Assembly: GCF_022179465.1 (NCBI RefSeq)
Contig: NZ_BPQV01000009.1
Span: 1 to 64,000, forward strand
DNA length: 64,000 bases
From: Methylobacterium organophilum
Lineage (GTDB): Bacteria > Pseudomonadota > Alphaproteobacteria > Rhizobiales > Beijerinckiaceae
Reading direction: 5' to 3'
Positions 17,238 through 25,556 of this stretch are shown piece after piece. A model generated the notes under the pieces. It made no database searches and had not been told where the DNA came from. It worked only from the letters and a program-made list of their open reading frames with translations. The position numbers were made by a program, and so were the translations under genes. Position 1 is the stretch's first letter. Each line of letters starts with the position of its first letter.

Positions 17238-18077
17238 TCACAGGAAGTCGGAGAAGCCCCCGCTCCGGGCTCCCGAGCGTGCGACGGCCTCACGGGCGGC
17301 GGGGGCGATCAGCGCGTCGCGCTCCGCCGCATAGGCGTAACCCGGCGCCTCGCCGGGAAAGCCTCCCGCCGTGGCCGGGTGCGTGTAGAGTTCCGTGAGC
17401 CCGTTCGGCAGATGCGCGAGGAGGCCGGCGACCCGGCCGGGCGTCATGGCGCCGGACCAGGCGAGGCCGAGGGTTCGGTCCGGAATGAGCAGCCCCGCCT
17501 GCCGCGCCCGGGCGGCGAGCAGCGCGGCCCAGGGGGCGATGTCCAGGGCGGCCCGCGGCCGGGCGCTCGGCTCGGCGAGCCGCAGAAGCGGCCGCGGCTC
17601 CCGGGGCACCCGGATCGCCCGCATCCCGTAACGGCGGCCGATCGCGAGCACGGCCCCCGCGATCAGCGGGTGGACGTGGAAATGCTTGTGGGCGTTGACG
17701 TGGTCGAGGGGCAGGCCCGTCGCCCGATAGGCCTCGAATTGTGCCGTGATCTCGGCGGCGAGCTGGCGCCGCGCCGCGGGCCGGGCCGCGAGGTCGAAGC
17801 CGAGGCGGCCCATGTCCCGGCGCATCAGGCCCTGCCCGTCGACGAGGTCGGGCAGTTGCGCCGGCGGCAGGGTCGGCCACGCCTCCACCAGGACGAGATG
17901 CAGGCCGACCCGCAGGGACGGCATCCGCCGGGCGCGCGCGACCGCGTCGGCGGCGGCCGGTGCCGACACCATCAGGCTCGCCGCGGTCAGGATCCCCGCG
18001 CGATGGGCCTGCTCGACCGCCTCGTTCACCTCATCGCTGAGGCCGAAATCGTCGGCCGTCACGACCAGTCGCTTCAC
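17238..18077 (-). CDS. hpnK: Hopanoid deacetylase HpnK (ChbG/YdjC family)
   Basis: A 279-residue YdjC/ChbG-fold deacetylase. HpnK removes the N-acetyl group from GlcNAc-bacteriohopanetetrol made by HpnI, giving the glucosaminyl hopanoid that HpnJ uses. Metal-site segments are visible: the N-terminal VVTADDFGLS with its Asp pair, and VNAHKHFHVHP with clustered histidines. A late TELYTHPA supplies another His. The GTG at 18077 is preferred because the catalytic TADDFG lies eight residues in, as in relatives; the upstream open frame is Pro/Arg-rich. It converges on hpnN and is divergent from the MHS transporter gene, 124 bases away. Confidence 0.88.
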   Translation of the reverse strand: MKRLVVTADDFGLSDEVNEAVEQAHRAGILTAASLMVSAPAAADAVARARRMPSLRVGLHLVLVEAWPTLPPAQLPDLVDGQGLMRRDMGRLGFDLAARPAARRQLAAEITAQFEAYRATGLPLDHVNAHKHFHVHPLIAGAVLAIGRRYGMRAIRVPREPRPLLRLAEPSARPRAALDIAPWAALLAARARQAGLLIPDRTLGLAWSGAMTPGRVAGLLAHLPNGLTELYTHPATAGGFPGEAPGYAYAAERDALIAPAAREAVARSGARSGGFSDFL

Positions 18078-18201
18078 GCGCGTCTCTCCCGCTTGCCTCG
18101 CACCTTCCGGCGGACTGACGGGAGAGCCGGTTCCGGTCAAGAGCGGGGGAGGCCGCAAGCGCGACCGCGACGGCCGGGGCGGCAGCGTGTAGAGCGCGGG
18201 C

Positions 18202-19479
18202 ATGCCCGCCTCCGCTTCCTCCGCCCGCCGGATCCTGATCGCCAGCTTCATCGGCACCGCGATCGAGTTCTACGATTTCTACGTCTACGCCACGGCCGTC
18301 GCGCTGGTGATCGGGCCGCTCTTCTTCCCGCCGGGCGATCAGGCCGCCCAGACGCTGAACGCCTTTGCGACCTTCGCCATCGCCTTCATCGCCCGGCCGG
18401 TGGGGGCGGCCCTGTTCGGGCATTACGGGGACCGGATCGGACGGAAGGCGACGCTCGTCGCCTCGCTGATGATCATGGGCATCTCGACCGTCCTGATCGG
18501 CTGCCTGCCCTCCTATGCCAGCGCCGGCTGGATCGCTCCGGCTCTGCTGTGCCTGCTGCGCTTCGGCCAGGGGATCGGCTTCGGCGGGGAATGGGGCGGT
18601 GCGGCCCTGCTCGCGGTGGAGAACGCCCCGCCCGGGCGGCGGGCGCTGTACGGCATCTTCCCGCAGCTCGGCGCGCCCCTCGGCTTCGTCGCGGCCAATC
18701 TCGCCTTCCTCGGCCTCAGCGTGGCGCTCACCCCGGCGCAGTTCGAATCCTGGGGCTGGCGCCTGCCCTTCCTGGCCTCCGCCGCCCTGGTGCTGGTCGG
18801 GCTCTATGTCCGGCTGAAGCTCACCGAGACGCCGGTCTTCGCCGCGGCCCTGGCCCGGAGCCGGCCGGAGGCGGTGCCGCTGGGCCTGATCCTCACGCGT
18901 CATCGCAGGGCGACGCTGCTCGGCACGGGCGCGATGATCGCCTGCTACGCCGTCTTCTACATCACCACGGTCTTCGCCTTGAGCTGGGGCGTCGGCCGGC
19001 TCGGCTATAGCCGCCCGGCCTTCCTGCTGTTCGAATGCGTCGCCGTCTGCTTCATGGCCCTGGCGATCCCGCTCTCGGGTGCGGCCGCGGACCGGTTCGG
19101 CCGCCGCCCCGTGCTGATCGCGGGCCTCCTCTGCGCCGCCGGGCTCGGCCTGCTGATCGGCCCGCTTCTGGGCAGCGGCTCGGCGGTCGCCGTGCTGGCC
19201 TTCCTCTGCCTCGGCCTGTTCGCCATGGGCTGGATCTTCGGGCCGATGGGCGCCCTCCTGCCGGAGCTGTTTCCGACGCGGGTGCGCTACACGGGCGCCT
19301 CGGTGACCTACAATCTCGGGGGCATTGTCGGGGCCTCGGCGGCCCCCTTCCTGGCGCAGGCTCTGGCCGAACGCGGCGGCATCGGCGCCGTGGGGCTTTA
19401 TCTTGCCGCGGCGGCCGGCATCAGCCTGTTCTGCGTGATGCGGATGCCGGAAACGGCCAAGAGCTCGGTCGCGGACTGA
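18202..19479 (+). CDS. MFS transporter, metabolite:H+ symporter (MHS) family
   Basis: A 425-residue membrane protein with about 12 hydrophobic segments. MHS-family hallmarks are TAIEFYDFYVYATA in TM1, GHYGDRIGRKATLV in the loop between TM2 and TM3, and RFGQGIGFGGEWGGAALL in TM4. These proteins import organic acids, betaines or sugars with protons. The substrate is unknown. It lies inside the hopanoid locus, between hpnK and hpnJ, but on its own promoter and strand. A strong hairpin separates it from hpnJ. A role in hopanoid metabolism is not implied by family knowledge. Confidence 0.85.
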   Translation: MPASASSARRILIASFIGTAIEFYDFYVYATAVALVIGPLFFPPGDQAAQTLNAFATFAIAFIARPVGAALFGHYGDRIGRKATLVASLMIMGISTVLIGCLPSYASAGWIAPALLCLLRFGQGIGFGGEWGGAALLAVENAPPGRRALYGIFPQLGAPLGFVAANLAFLGLSVALTPAQFESWGWRLPFLASAALVLVGLYVRLKLTETPVFAAALARSRPEAVPLGLILTRHRRATLLGTGAMIACYAVFYITTVFALSWGVGRLGYSRPAFLLFECVAVCFMALAIPLSGAAADRFGRRPVLIAGLLCAAGLGLLIGPLLGSGSAVAVLAFLCLGLFAMGWIFGPMGALLPELFPTRVRYTGASVTYNLGGIVGASAAPFLAQALAERGGIGAVGLYLAAAAGISLFCVMRMPETAKSSVAD

Positions 19480-19486
19480 AACGAAA

Positions 19487-19510
19487 ACGGCCGGGCGAGC
19501 GCCCGGCCGT
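19487..19510. terminator. Bidirectional terminator MHS transporter/hpnJ
   Basis: A perfect 10-bp GC stem, ACGGCCGGGC (19487-19496) with GCCCGGCCGT (19501-19510), and a four-base GAGC loop. It is preceded by AAAA and lies between convergent genes, so it can work in both directions. Confidence 0.8.
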
Positions 19511-19534
19511 TCCGCAGAATCGATGCAGTCCCGT

Positions 19535-20968
19535 TCAGGCAGCCTTGGCGCCGGACTGACGGTCCTTGAGGAAGTGCCAGAACTCGACGCCCTCGCGCAG
19601 GCGGCGCTTCATCATGTCCGGCGAGCGGACCATCTCGCCGACGATCGAGGCGATCTTCGGGGCGCGGAAGTAGAACTTCTTGTAGAAGTCCTCGACCGAG
19701 TTGAAGATCTCGGTATGCGAGAGATGCGGGTAGTGCAGCGGCGCGACCTGCACGCCGTTCTCGTCGACGAGCTCCGCGTTCTCCACGTCGAGCCAGCCGT
19801 TCTCCACCGCCTGCTTGTAGAGGAAGGTGCCCGGATAGGGCGCCGCCAGCGACACCTGGATCGTGTGCGGGTTGATCCGGGTCGCGTACTTGATCGTCTC
19901 CTGGATCGTCTCCTTCGTCTCGCCGGGCAGGCCGAGGATGAAGGTGCCGTGGATGGCGATGCCGAGCTCGTGGCAATCCTTGGTGAACTTCTCGGCCACC
20001 TCGACGCGCATGCCCTTCTTGATGTTGTGAAGGATCTGCTGGTTGCCGGACTCGTAGCCGACGAGCAGCAGGCGCAGGCCGTTGTCGCGGAGGATCTTCA
20101 GGGTCTCGCGCGGCACGTTGGCCTTGGCGTTGCAGGACCAGGTCACGCCGAGCTTGCCGAGCTCGCGGGCGATCTCCTCGGCGCGGGGCAGGTTGTCGGT
20201 GAAGGTGTCGTCGTCGAAGAAGAATTCTTTCGTCTGCGGAAACGCCTTCAGGCAGTACTTGATCTCCTCGATCACGTGGCCGACCGAGCGGGTGCGGTAG
20301 GTGTGGCCGCCGACCGTCTGCGGCCAGAGGCAGAAGGTGCAGCGGCTCTTGCAGCCGCGGCCGGAATAGAACGAGATGTACGGGTGCTTCAGGTAGCCGA
20401 TGAAGTAGTTCTCCATGACGAGGTCGCGCTTGTACACGCTCGTGACGAAGGGCAGCTGGTCCATGTCCGTCATGATCGGACGGTCTTCGTTATGAACGAT
20501 GACGCCCGAAGAGTTACGGTAGGACAGACCCTTGATCTGGGACATGTCGACGCCGTCGGCGACGTCCTTGATCGTGAAGTCGAACTCGTTGCGGGCCACG
20601 AAATCGACGGCGGGCGCCTGGGCGAGGGAGCCGGCGGCATCGACAGCGACCTTGGCGCCGATCAGACCGGCCTTCAGATTCGGGTTCTCGGCCTTCAGCG
20701 CTTCGATGGTCTTCACGTCCGACTTGAAGGACGGGACCGAGGTGTGGAGCACCACGAGATCGAAGTCCTTGGCCTGGCCGCGGATCTCCTCGAGCTTGGT
20801 CTTGTGGGGCGGTGCGTCGATCAGCTTGGAATTCTCGACGAGGGCGGCGGGCTGGGCCAGCCAGGTCGGATACCAGAACGACTTGATCTCGCGCTTGGCC
20901 TGATAGCGGGAGCCGGCGCCCCCGTCGAAGCCATCGAAGGTGGGTGCCTGCAGGAAGAGCGTGCGCAT
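19535..20968 (-). CDS. hpnJ: Hopanoid radical SAM protein HpnJ (cyclitol ether synthase)
   Basis: A 477-residue B12-binding-type radical SAM protein. HpnJ is needed to turn the glucosaminyl head group of bacteriohopanetetrol into the aminocyclitol ether by ring contraction. The radical SAM motif CKSRCTFC has Cys at 206, 210 and 213. The N-terminal 180 residues form a cobalamin-binding-like Rossmann domain typical of this subfamily. I use the ATG at 20968 (MRTLFLQAPTF); a TTG three codons earlier is also possible but lies too close to the likely GAGG ribosome binding site. It is the last gene of the leftward hpnL-hpnM-hpnI-hpnJ operon, 57 bases after hpnI. Confidence 0.93.
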   Translation of the reverse strand: MRTLFLQAPTFDGFDGGAGSRYQAKREIKSFWYPTWLAQPAALVENSKLIDAPPHKTKLEEIRGQAKDFDLVVLHTSVPSFKSDVKTIEALKAENPNLKAGLIGAKVAVDAAGSLAQAPAVDFVARNEFDFTIKDVADGVDMSQIKGLSYRNSSGVIVHNEDRPIMTDMDQLPFVTSVYKRDLVMENYFIGYLKHPYISFYSGRGCKSRCTFCLWPQTVGGHTYRTRSVGHVIEEIKYCLKAFPQTKEFFFDDDTFTDNLPRAEEIARELGKLGVTWSCNAKANVPRETLKILRDNGLRLLLVGYESGNQQILHNIKKGMRVEVAEKFTKDCHELGIAIHGTFILGLPGETKETIQETIKYATRINPHTIQVSLAAPYPGTFLYKQAVENGWLDVENAELVDENGVQVAPLHYPHLSHTEIFNSVEDFYKKFYFRAPKIASIVGEMVRSPDMMKRRLREGVEFWHFLKDRQSGAKAA

Positions 20969-21025
20969 GGGGTTCAAGGCCTCAAGCTAAGCTGTGGGGA
21001 CGATCATCGTTAAATTATGAAAAAC

Positions 21026-22222
21026 TTAGACCGAGGTGGCGCCGGTCTTCTGAGCCAGACCGTGTTCCGGGATCAGCGTACCGTCCGCAACCACACGGTA
21101 ATCGTGACCTTTCCATGTCACGGCCCCGGAGACGAAGCTCCAGGTAAAGCTTGCAAAGGAGAGCATGTCGCGGATCGGCAACAGCCAGTAGGCGTGGGGT
21201 GCCAGGCCGAAGGCGCGCTCGACGCGCAGGCAGAGCAGGATCCGGCAGGCGAGCGCCAGCGCGGCGACGGCGAGCGCGGCGGTGCCGGCGCCCGGCAGCA
21301 GCGCCCCGATCAGCGCCAGCGGGAAGGCGTGGGTGACGATGGAGCCGGCATAGCCCGCGGGATCGACGTTCCGAATCGTGCGGTTCCAGCGCAGCTCGTG
21401 CCGCCACAACCCGGAGAGCGCCGTATCCACGCAGGCATGGCCGATGGTGAAGTTCGGGATCGCGACCCGACTCCCATCGGCGCGGAGGGCCTCGCCGATG
21501 GCGTAGTCGTCGGCGAGGTCGTTGCGGAACGCCTCGAAGCCGCCGATGCGGGCCAGGGACTTGCGCTCGAGCGCGATCGTGGAACCGAAGCACGGCTTCG
21601 CGAGGCCGAGGGAGGTTCCCACGATCACGTTGGTGGCGAACTGCACGTCGATGGCCAGGGCCGCGAGCTGGGCGAAGGGCCCGCGCTCGCCCGGCACGCC
21701 ATGGTAGAGGCAGGTGACGCCGCTCACCCCCGGCTGCGACAGCTCGGCGACGATGCGATCGAGATAGTCGGGGCGCACGCTCATGTCGCTGTCGGCGAGC
21801 ACGATCACGTCGTTCGCGATCGCCTTCGACATGTTGATCAGGTTGGAGACCTTGCGGTTCGAGCCGTGCTGGCTCGCATCGAGCACGAGGTCGATGCGCA
21901 GGCGGGGAAAGCGCTCCTGCAGCCGCCGCACCACGCCGATCGCCGGGTCGGTCGCCGTCTGCACGCCGAAGACCACCTGGACCGGGCCGGCATAGTCCTG
22001 GGCGCAGAAGCTCGCGAGATTCTTTTCGAGATCCGGCTCGTCGCCGCAGAGGGGTTTCAGGATCGTCACGGAGGGGCGCGGCGCCTCCGCGGGCAGGCGC
22101 GGCGACGGGCGACGGGCGAAGCGGCCGGCGAGGAAGGCCGCGAGCAGCACGTAGACGCAGCCCGCCAGCGCCAGCGCCAGCAGCAGCGGAGAGATCCAGG
22201 ACGACAACGCGGTCAGATCCAT
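21026..22222 (-). CDS. hpnI: Hopanoid glycosyltransferase HpnI (GT2)
   Basis: A 398-residue membrane glycosyltransferase that adds N-acetylglucosamine to bacteriohopanetetrol, the first step of the cyclitol ether branch. One TM segment is near residues 10-30. A GT2 catalytic domain follows, with SVTILKPLCGDEP near residue 50 and the DxD-type VLADSDMSV that binds UDP-sugar and metal. Two or more hydrophobic segments occupy the last 130 residues. The ATG at 22222 starts just before the first TM segment. It lies 76 bases downstream of hpnM and is followed by hpnJ. Its cognate deacetylase hpnK is also in the window. Confidence 0.92.
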   Translation of the reverse strand: MDLTALSSWISPLLLALALAGCVYVLLAAFLAGRFARRPSPRLPAEAPRPSVTILKPLCGDEPDLEKNLASFCAQDYAGPVQVVFGVQTATDPAIGVVRRLQERFPRLRIDLVLDASQHGSNRKVSNLINMSKAIANDVIVLADSDMSVRPDYLDRIVAELSQPGVSGVTCLYHGVPGERGPFAQLAALAIDVQFATNVIVGTSLGLAKPCFGSTIALERKSLARIGGFEAFRNDLADDYAIGEALRADGSRVAIPNFTIGHACVDTALSGLWRHELRWNRTIRNVDPAGYAGSIVTHAFPLALIGALLPGAGTAALAVAALALACRILLCLRVERAFGLAPHAYWLLPIRDMLSFASFTWSFVSGAVTWKGHDYRVVADGTLIPEHGLAQKTGATSV

Positions 22223-22298
22223 GGGAGGCGTCGCTTGGGGCTTTCGTCGAGGGCGGATACCGCTGCGCGAGCGGCGCGAAAGGTCGGGGAGGCGTGGT

Positions 22299-22910
22299 CT
22301 AGGGTGCGGGCTTGGGAGCCAGCATGCCCGCGGTGCGCTCGCGCAGATACGCCACCAGCGTCTCGGCCCCACCGGTCTTCAACGGCTCGGAGAAGCCGGC
22401 CCGCATGGAGGCGACCTCGCTGACATTGCCGTTGAGCAGAACGTCCTGGATTCGGCCCTCCGGGCTGACCACGTAGTCGACGTCGGTCTCGTCGCCGTCC
22501 TTGCTGGTCACGCGGCTGCGCACGATCCGGTTCGGGCCCTGCTCCTCGCTCTGCGGCTTGATGTCGAACTTGCCGCCGGCCGCCTGCGAGAGGCGCCGGG
22601 CGTAGAGGGCGACGAAGTAGCTGCGGAACGCCTCGGCCACGGCGCCCTGCTGCTCGGGCGTGAAGCTCTTCCATTTCGGCCCGACGGCGATGCGCGCCAT
22701 GGTCGCGGTGTCGAACACCTCGGCGAAGGTCGGCCCGACGGCGTCGACGCGGCTCTTCACGTCGTTGGCCCCGCTCTTCAGCGCCGATTCGACCGTGCCG
22801 TAGAGCTTGGCGACCGTGGCGATGGCCGGGTCGTCCGCGGCGAGGACCGGGGCCGTCCCGAAGAGGAAGAGAGCTGCGGCGACCGAGAGGACGCGGCGAG
22901 TCAGGCGCAT
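22299..22910 (-). CDS. hpnM: Hopanoid-associated MlaC-like periplasmic protein HpnM
   Basis: A 203-residue protein of the MlaC/Ttg2D family, periplasmic phospholipid carriers. A signal peptide occupies residues 1-24 (MRLTRRVLSVAAALFLF, cleavage after VLA). The mature region has the usual FRSYFVALYARRL helix and the DETDVDYVVSPEGRIQDVLLNG strand pair. In hopanoid loci this gene is named hpnM and is thought to carry hopanoids or related lipids across the periplasm. Its start overlaps the hpnL stop by 10 bases, so the two are translationally coupled. hpnI follows downstream. Confidence 0.9.
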   Translation of the reverse strand: MRLTRRVLSVAAALFLFGTAPVLAADDPAIATVAKLYGTVESALKSGANDVKSRVDAVGPTFAEVFDTATMARIAVGPKWKSFTPEQQGAVAEAFRSYFVALYARRLSQAAGGKFDIKPQSEEQGPNRIVRSRVTSKDGDETDVDYVVSPEGRIQDVLLNGNVSEVASMRAGFSEPLKTGGAETLVAYLRERTAGMLAPKPAP

Positions 22911-24004
22911 TTCTTGAACTCCGGGCGCTCGATGTCGGGCGTCCTGGCCGGCGCACTCACGACATTGGCGGCGATCCCGTAGCTGCGGCCCGGTTCGAAA
23001 ATGCGGCCGAAGCGTGCCCGGATCGCATCGAAGGTTTCCGGCTTCTCGACGGCGGCCTTGCCCTCCATGGCGTGCCAGGCGATCAGGCCGGGAATGCCGA
23101 TGGAGAGATCGGCGACGCGCTTGACGAGGGACAGGGCGAGGGCCGCCTCCGCGGGGATGCCGAACAGGGCGCAGAGGGCGATCAGGCCGCCCTCCTGGGC
23201 GCCGAGGGCCCCGGGAATGGCGAAGGCGGCGCCGCGCACGGCCTGGGCGAGGCTCTCGATCACCAGGGCCTCGGTGAAGCCCACCGAGAAGCCCATGGCG
23301 TTCAGGCAGACCCAGACCTCGAAGGTGCCGATGATCCAGCCGACGAAATGCAGAAGGATGGCGAGGAGCACGCGGGGGCCGTTGCCGTACATCCGGCGCA
23401 GGCTGTCGTAGAGCACGTCGACCGCGCCGAGCGCCCGCCATTCGCGGGCGGCGGCGAAGCGGGAGAGCGCCGCCTGGATCAGGCGATGCCCGCTGCGGCG
23501 CTGGATCACGTAGAAGGCGATCAAGGCCGGCACCGCCACGACGAGGCCGCCCTCGACCACATGCGCGATCGGGCCGTCGCCCGTGAGCCGGATCAGCAGG
23601 GCGAGGCCGAGCACCGTGAACAGGAGCTGCGTCACGGCCTGGGTCATCAGGTCGACGAACATGCTGGCGCCGGCCATGCCGCCGGGCGTGCCGCGCTTGG
23701 TCAGGAGGCGCGCCCCGATCAGGTCGCCGCCGACCTGGGCGACGGGCAGCAGGGTGTTGATGCCCTCGCGCACGAAGCGCAGCGACACGCAATCCTTCAG
23801 GGCCGGCCGTTCACGGGACGGGAACACGACGAACCAGCCGAGGCCCGCCCAGGCCACGGCGAGGCCGCGAATGGCGACGACGGCGAGCGCGCCCCAGCCG
23901 GCGCTGACGACCGCAGCCGACACGTCCTGCAGCCCTGAGGAGAGGAACAGCCCGACCGCCGTGCACAGTCCCGCGATCAGGGCCAGTGTGGTGAGGCGCT
24001 TCAT
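22901..24004 (-). CDS. hpnL: Hopanoid-associated integral membrane protein HpnL
   Basis: A 367-residue polytopic membrane protein of the UPF0104/lysylphosphatidylglycerol-synthase-TM (flippase-like) family. About seven hydrophobic segments are visible, with family motifs LRFVREGINTLLPVAQVGGDL and IPGALGAQEGGLIALCALFG. It is named hpnL in hopanoid loci; a role in transbilayer lipid movement is inferred from the family. It is the first gene of the hpnLMIJ operon. The ATG follows a GAAAGAGGG ribosome binding site. Its promoter region is shared with the divergent amidinotransferase and contains a clear palindrome. Confidence 0.9.
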   Translation of the reverse strand: MKRLTTLALIAGLCTAVGLFLSSGLQDVSAAVVSAGWGALAVVAIRGLAVAWAGLGWFVVFPSRERPALKDCVSLRFVREGINTLLPVAQVGGDLIGARLLTKRGTPGGMAGASMFVDLMTQAVTQLLFTVLGLALLIRLTGDGPIAHVVEGGLVVAVPALIAFYVIQRRSGHRLIQAALSRFAAAREWRALGAVDVLYDSLRRMYGNGPRVLLAILLHFVGWIIGTFEVWVCLNAMGFSVGFTEALVIESLAQAVRGAAFAIPGALGAQEGGLIALCALFGIPAEAALALSLVKRVADLSIGIPGLIAWHAMEGKAAVEKPETFDAIRARFGRIFEPGRSYGIAANVVSAPARTPDIERPEFKKCA

Positions 24005-24099
24005 AACCCTCTTTCATCGCACGAGGCGTTCGGGGTGTTGGATTTGCGCCGCAGCTTCGAGCGTTCACTCTCGGACAAGGCGCGGAGCGTCTTCCGAAG

Positions 24100-24128
24100 T
24101 TGCAGCTTTGAAAGGTGGTGTCTATCAC
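24100..24128 (+). promoter_or_regulatory. Candidate promoter of the amidinotransferase gene
   Basis: A TTGCAG -35-like box (24100-24105) and a TATCAC -10-like box (24123-24128) are separated by 17 bases. The -10 box lies inside the palindrome at 24118-24139, as expected for a repressible promoter. The boxes are only moderate matches. Confidence 0.35.
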
Positions 24129-24139
24129 CCGATAGACAC
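24118..24139. promoter_or_regulatory. Palindromic operator in the hpnL/amidinotransferase spacer
   Basis: A perfect inverted repeat, GTGTCTATC-ACCC-GATAGACAC, with 9-bp arms. It sits between the divergent starts at 24004 and 24220 in an otherwise unstructured 215-base spacer. The size and symmetry fit a dimeric helix-turn-helix repressor (for example TetR-like). No regulator gene is adjacent. Confidence 0.65.
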
Positions 24140-24219
24140 ACCGTTAGGCAAACAGGCGCTTCGGCCGGCTTTCCTGCATCATTGCGCAGCGCCTTCAAGG
24201 AACAATCTCAGAGGGAATC

Positions 24220-25398
24220 ATGGACCGCGAGATGCCTTTCCCTGCGGAGAGCGCCCTGCTCGATGCCGGCACGACGGACTCGTCCGGAGCCTTCACCGAC
24301 GCTCGGCGCGATCCCGCTCCCCGCAGCCCGGTGATGGCCTGGAACGAGTGGGACCCGCTGGAGGAAGTGATCGTCGGCTCCCTCGACGGAGCGACCATCC
24401 CGACCCACCACCTCACGGTGATCTTCAACCTGCCGCGGGCGGCCCAGCCGTTCTACCGCTTCGCCTCCGGCTGGAAATATCCGAAGTTCATGAAGAAGCT
24501 CGCTCAGGCCGAGCTCGACAACTTCATCTCGATCCTGGCCGGCGAAGGCGTGAAGGTGCGCCGTCCCGATTCGGTCGACTTCTCGAAGAAGTTCAAGGCG
24601 CCCCGCTGGACCTCCCGCGGCTTCTGCGTCGCCTGCCCGCGCGATCCCTATCTCGTGATCGGCGACGAGATCATCGAGAGCCCGATGTGCTGGCGCTCGC
24701 GCTACTTCGAGGGCGATGCCTACCGCTCGCTCTTCAAGGAGTATTTCCGGGCCGGCGCCCGCTGGACCTCGGCGCCGCGTCCTCAGTTGACCGACGATCT
24801 GTACAACTACGACTACCGGGTGCCGAACCTGAAGGCCGGCGAGCCCATGCAGTTCACGGTCAACGAGTTCGAGCCGGTCTTCGACGCGGCCGACTTCGTG
24901 CGCTGCGGCCGCGACCTGTTCGTGACCCGCTCCAACGTGACCAACCTGATGGGCATCGAGTGGCTGCGCCGCCACCTCGGGCCGGGCTTCCGCATCCACG
25001 AGATCGAGAGCCGCTGCCCGCAGCCGATGCACATCGACTCGTCCTTCATGCCGCTCGCGCCGGGCAAGGTCCTGGTCAATCCCGACTACATCGACGTCGA
25101 GAAGCTGCCGGCCGTGCTCAAGAAGTGGGACGTGCTGATCGCCCCGCGCCCTGACCCGGTCTCGGGCTTCATGAGCAAGATCTCGATGTGCTCGCCCTGG
25201 ACCTCGATCAACGTGCTCGCCATCGACGAGAAGAAGATCGTCGTCGACCAGAGCCAGCCGACGCTGATCAAGGCGCTCAAGGACTGGGGCTTCGATCCGA
25301 TCCCGGCGCCGTTCCTGTCCTACGGCCCGTTCGGCGGTTCGTTCCACTGCGCCACCCTCGACGTGCGCCGTCGCGGAACCTTGAAGTCCTACTTCTGA
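24220..25398 (+). CDS. Glycine/inosamine-type amidinotransferase
   Basis: A 392-residue enzyme of the AGAT/StrB amidinotransferase family, which moves the amidino group of arginine to an amine through a covalent Cys intermediate. The active-site segments are intact: EPVFDAADFVRCGRD with Asp222, QPMHIDSSFMPL with His271, and GGSFHCATLDVRRRG with Cys377 near the C terminus. Family acceptors include glycine and aminocyclitols (scyllo-inosamine phosphate in streptomycin synthesis). The ATG follows a GAGGGA ribosome binding site. It is divergent from the hpnLMIJ operon, whose HpnJ makes an aminocyclitol hopanoid. I infer that it guanidinylates the cyclitol amine. Guanidinoacetate synthesis is the main alternative. 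Confidence 0.88.
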   Translation: MDREMPFPAESALLDAGTTDSSGAFTDARRDPAPRSPVMAWNEWDPLEEVIVGSLDGATIPTHHLTVIFNLPRAAQPFYRFASGWKYPKFMKKLAQAELDNFISILAGEGVKVRRPDSVDFSKKFKAPRWTSRGFCVACPRDPYLVIGDEIIESPMCWRSRYFEGDAYRSLFKEYFRAGARWTSAPRPQLTDDLYNYDYRVPNLKAGEPMQFTVNEFEPVFDAADFVRCGRDLFVTRSNVTNLMGIEWLRRHLGPGFRIHEIESRCPQPMHIDSSFMPLAPGKVLVNPDYIDVEKLPAVLKKWDVLIAPRPDPVSGFMSKISMCSPWTSINVLAIDEKKIVVDQSQPTLIKALKDWGFDPIPAPFLSYGPFGGSFHCATLDVRRRGTLKSYF

Positions 25399-25423
25399 GA
25401 GGTTCGACACGCCATCGCCAAGG

Positions 25424-25449
25424 ACGGCTGCCACCGCCGGGGCGGCCGT
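25424..25449 (+). terminator. Probable terminator of the amidinotransferase gene
   Basis: A 9-bp stem (25424-25432 with 25441-25449, one G-U pair) with an eight-base loop, 25 bases after the stop and followed by TCTTC. It separates the gene from the MipA-like gene. Confidence 0.5.
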
Positions 25450-25556
25450 TCTTCACATGTCCGGTTCGTTGCGCCCCTGACACAGCGCGACTCAATCGGG
25501 ATTAAACGGCCAAGCTCCCCGTGCGGCGGCGGCCCAATATGTCCATAACCGGGGGC

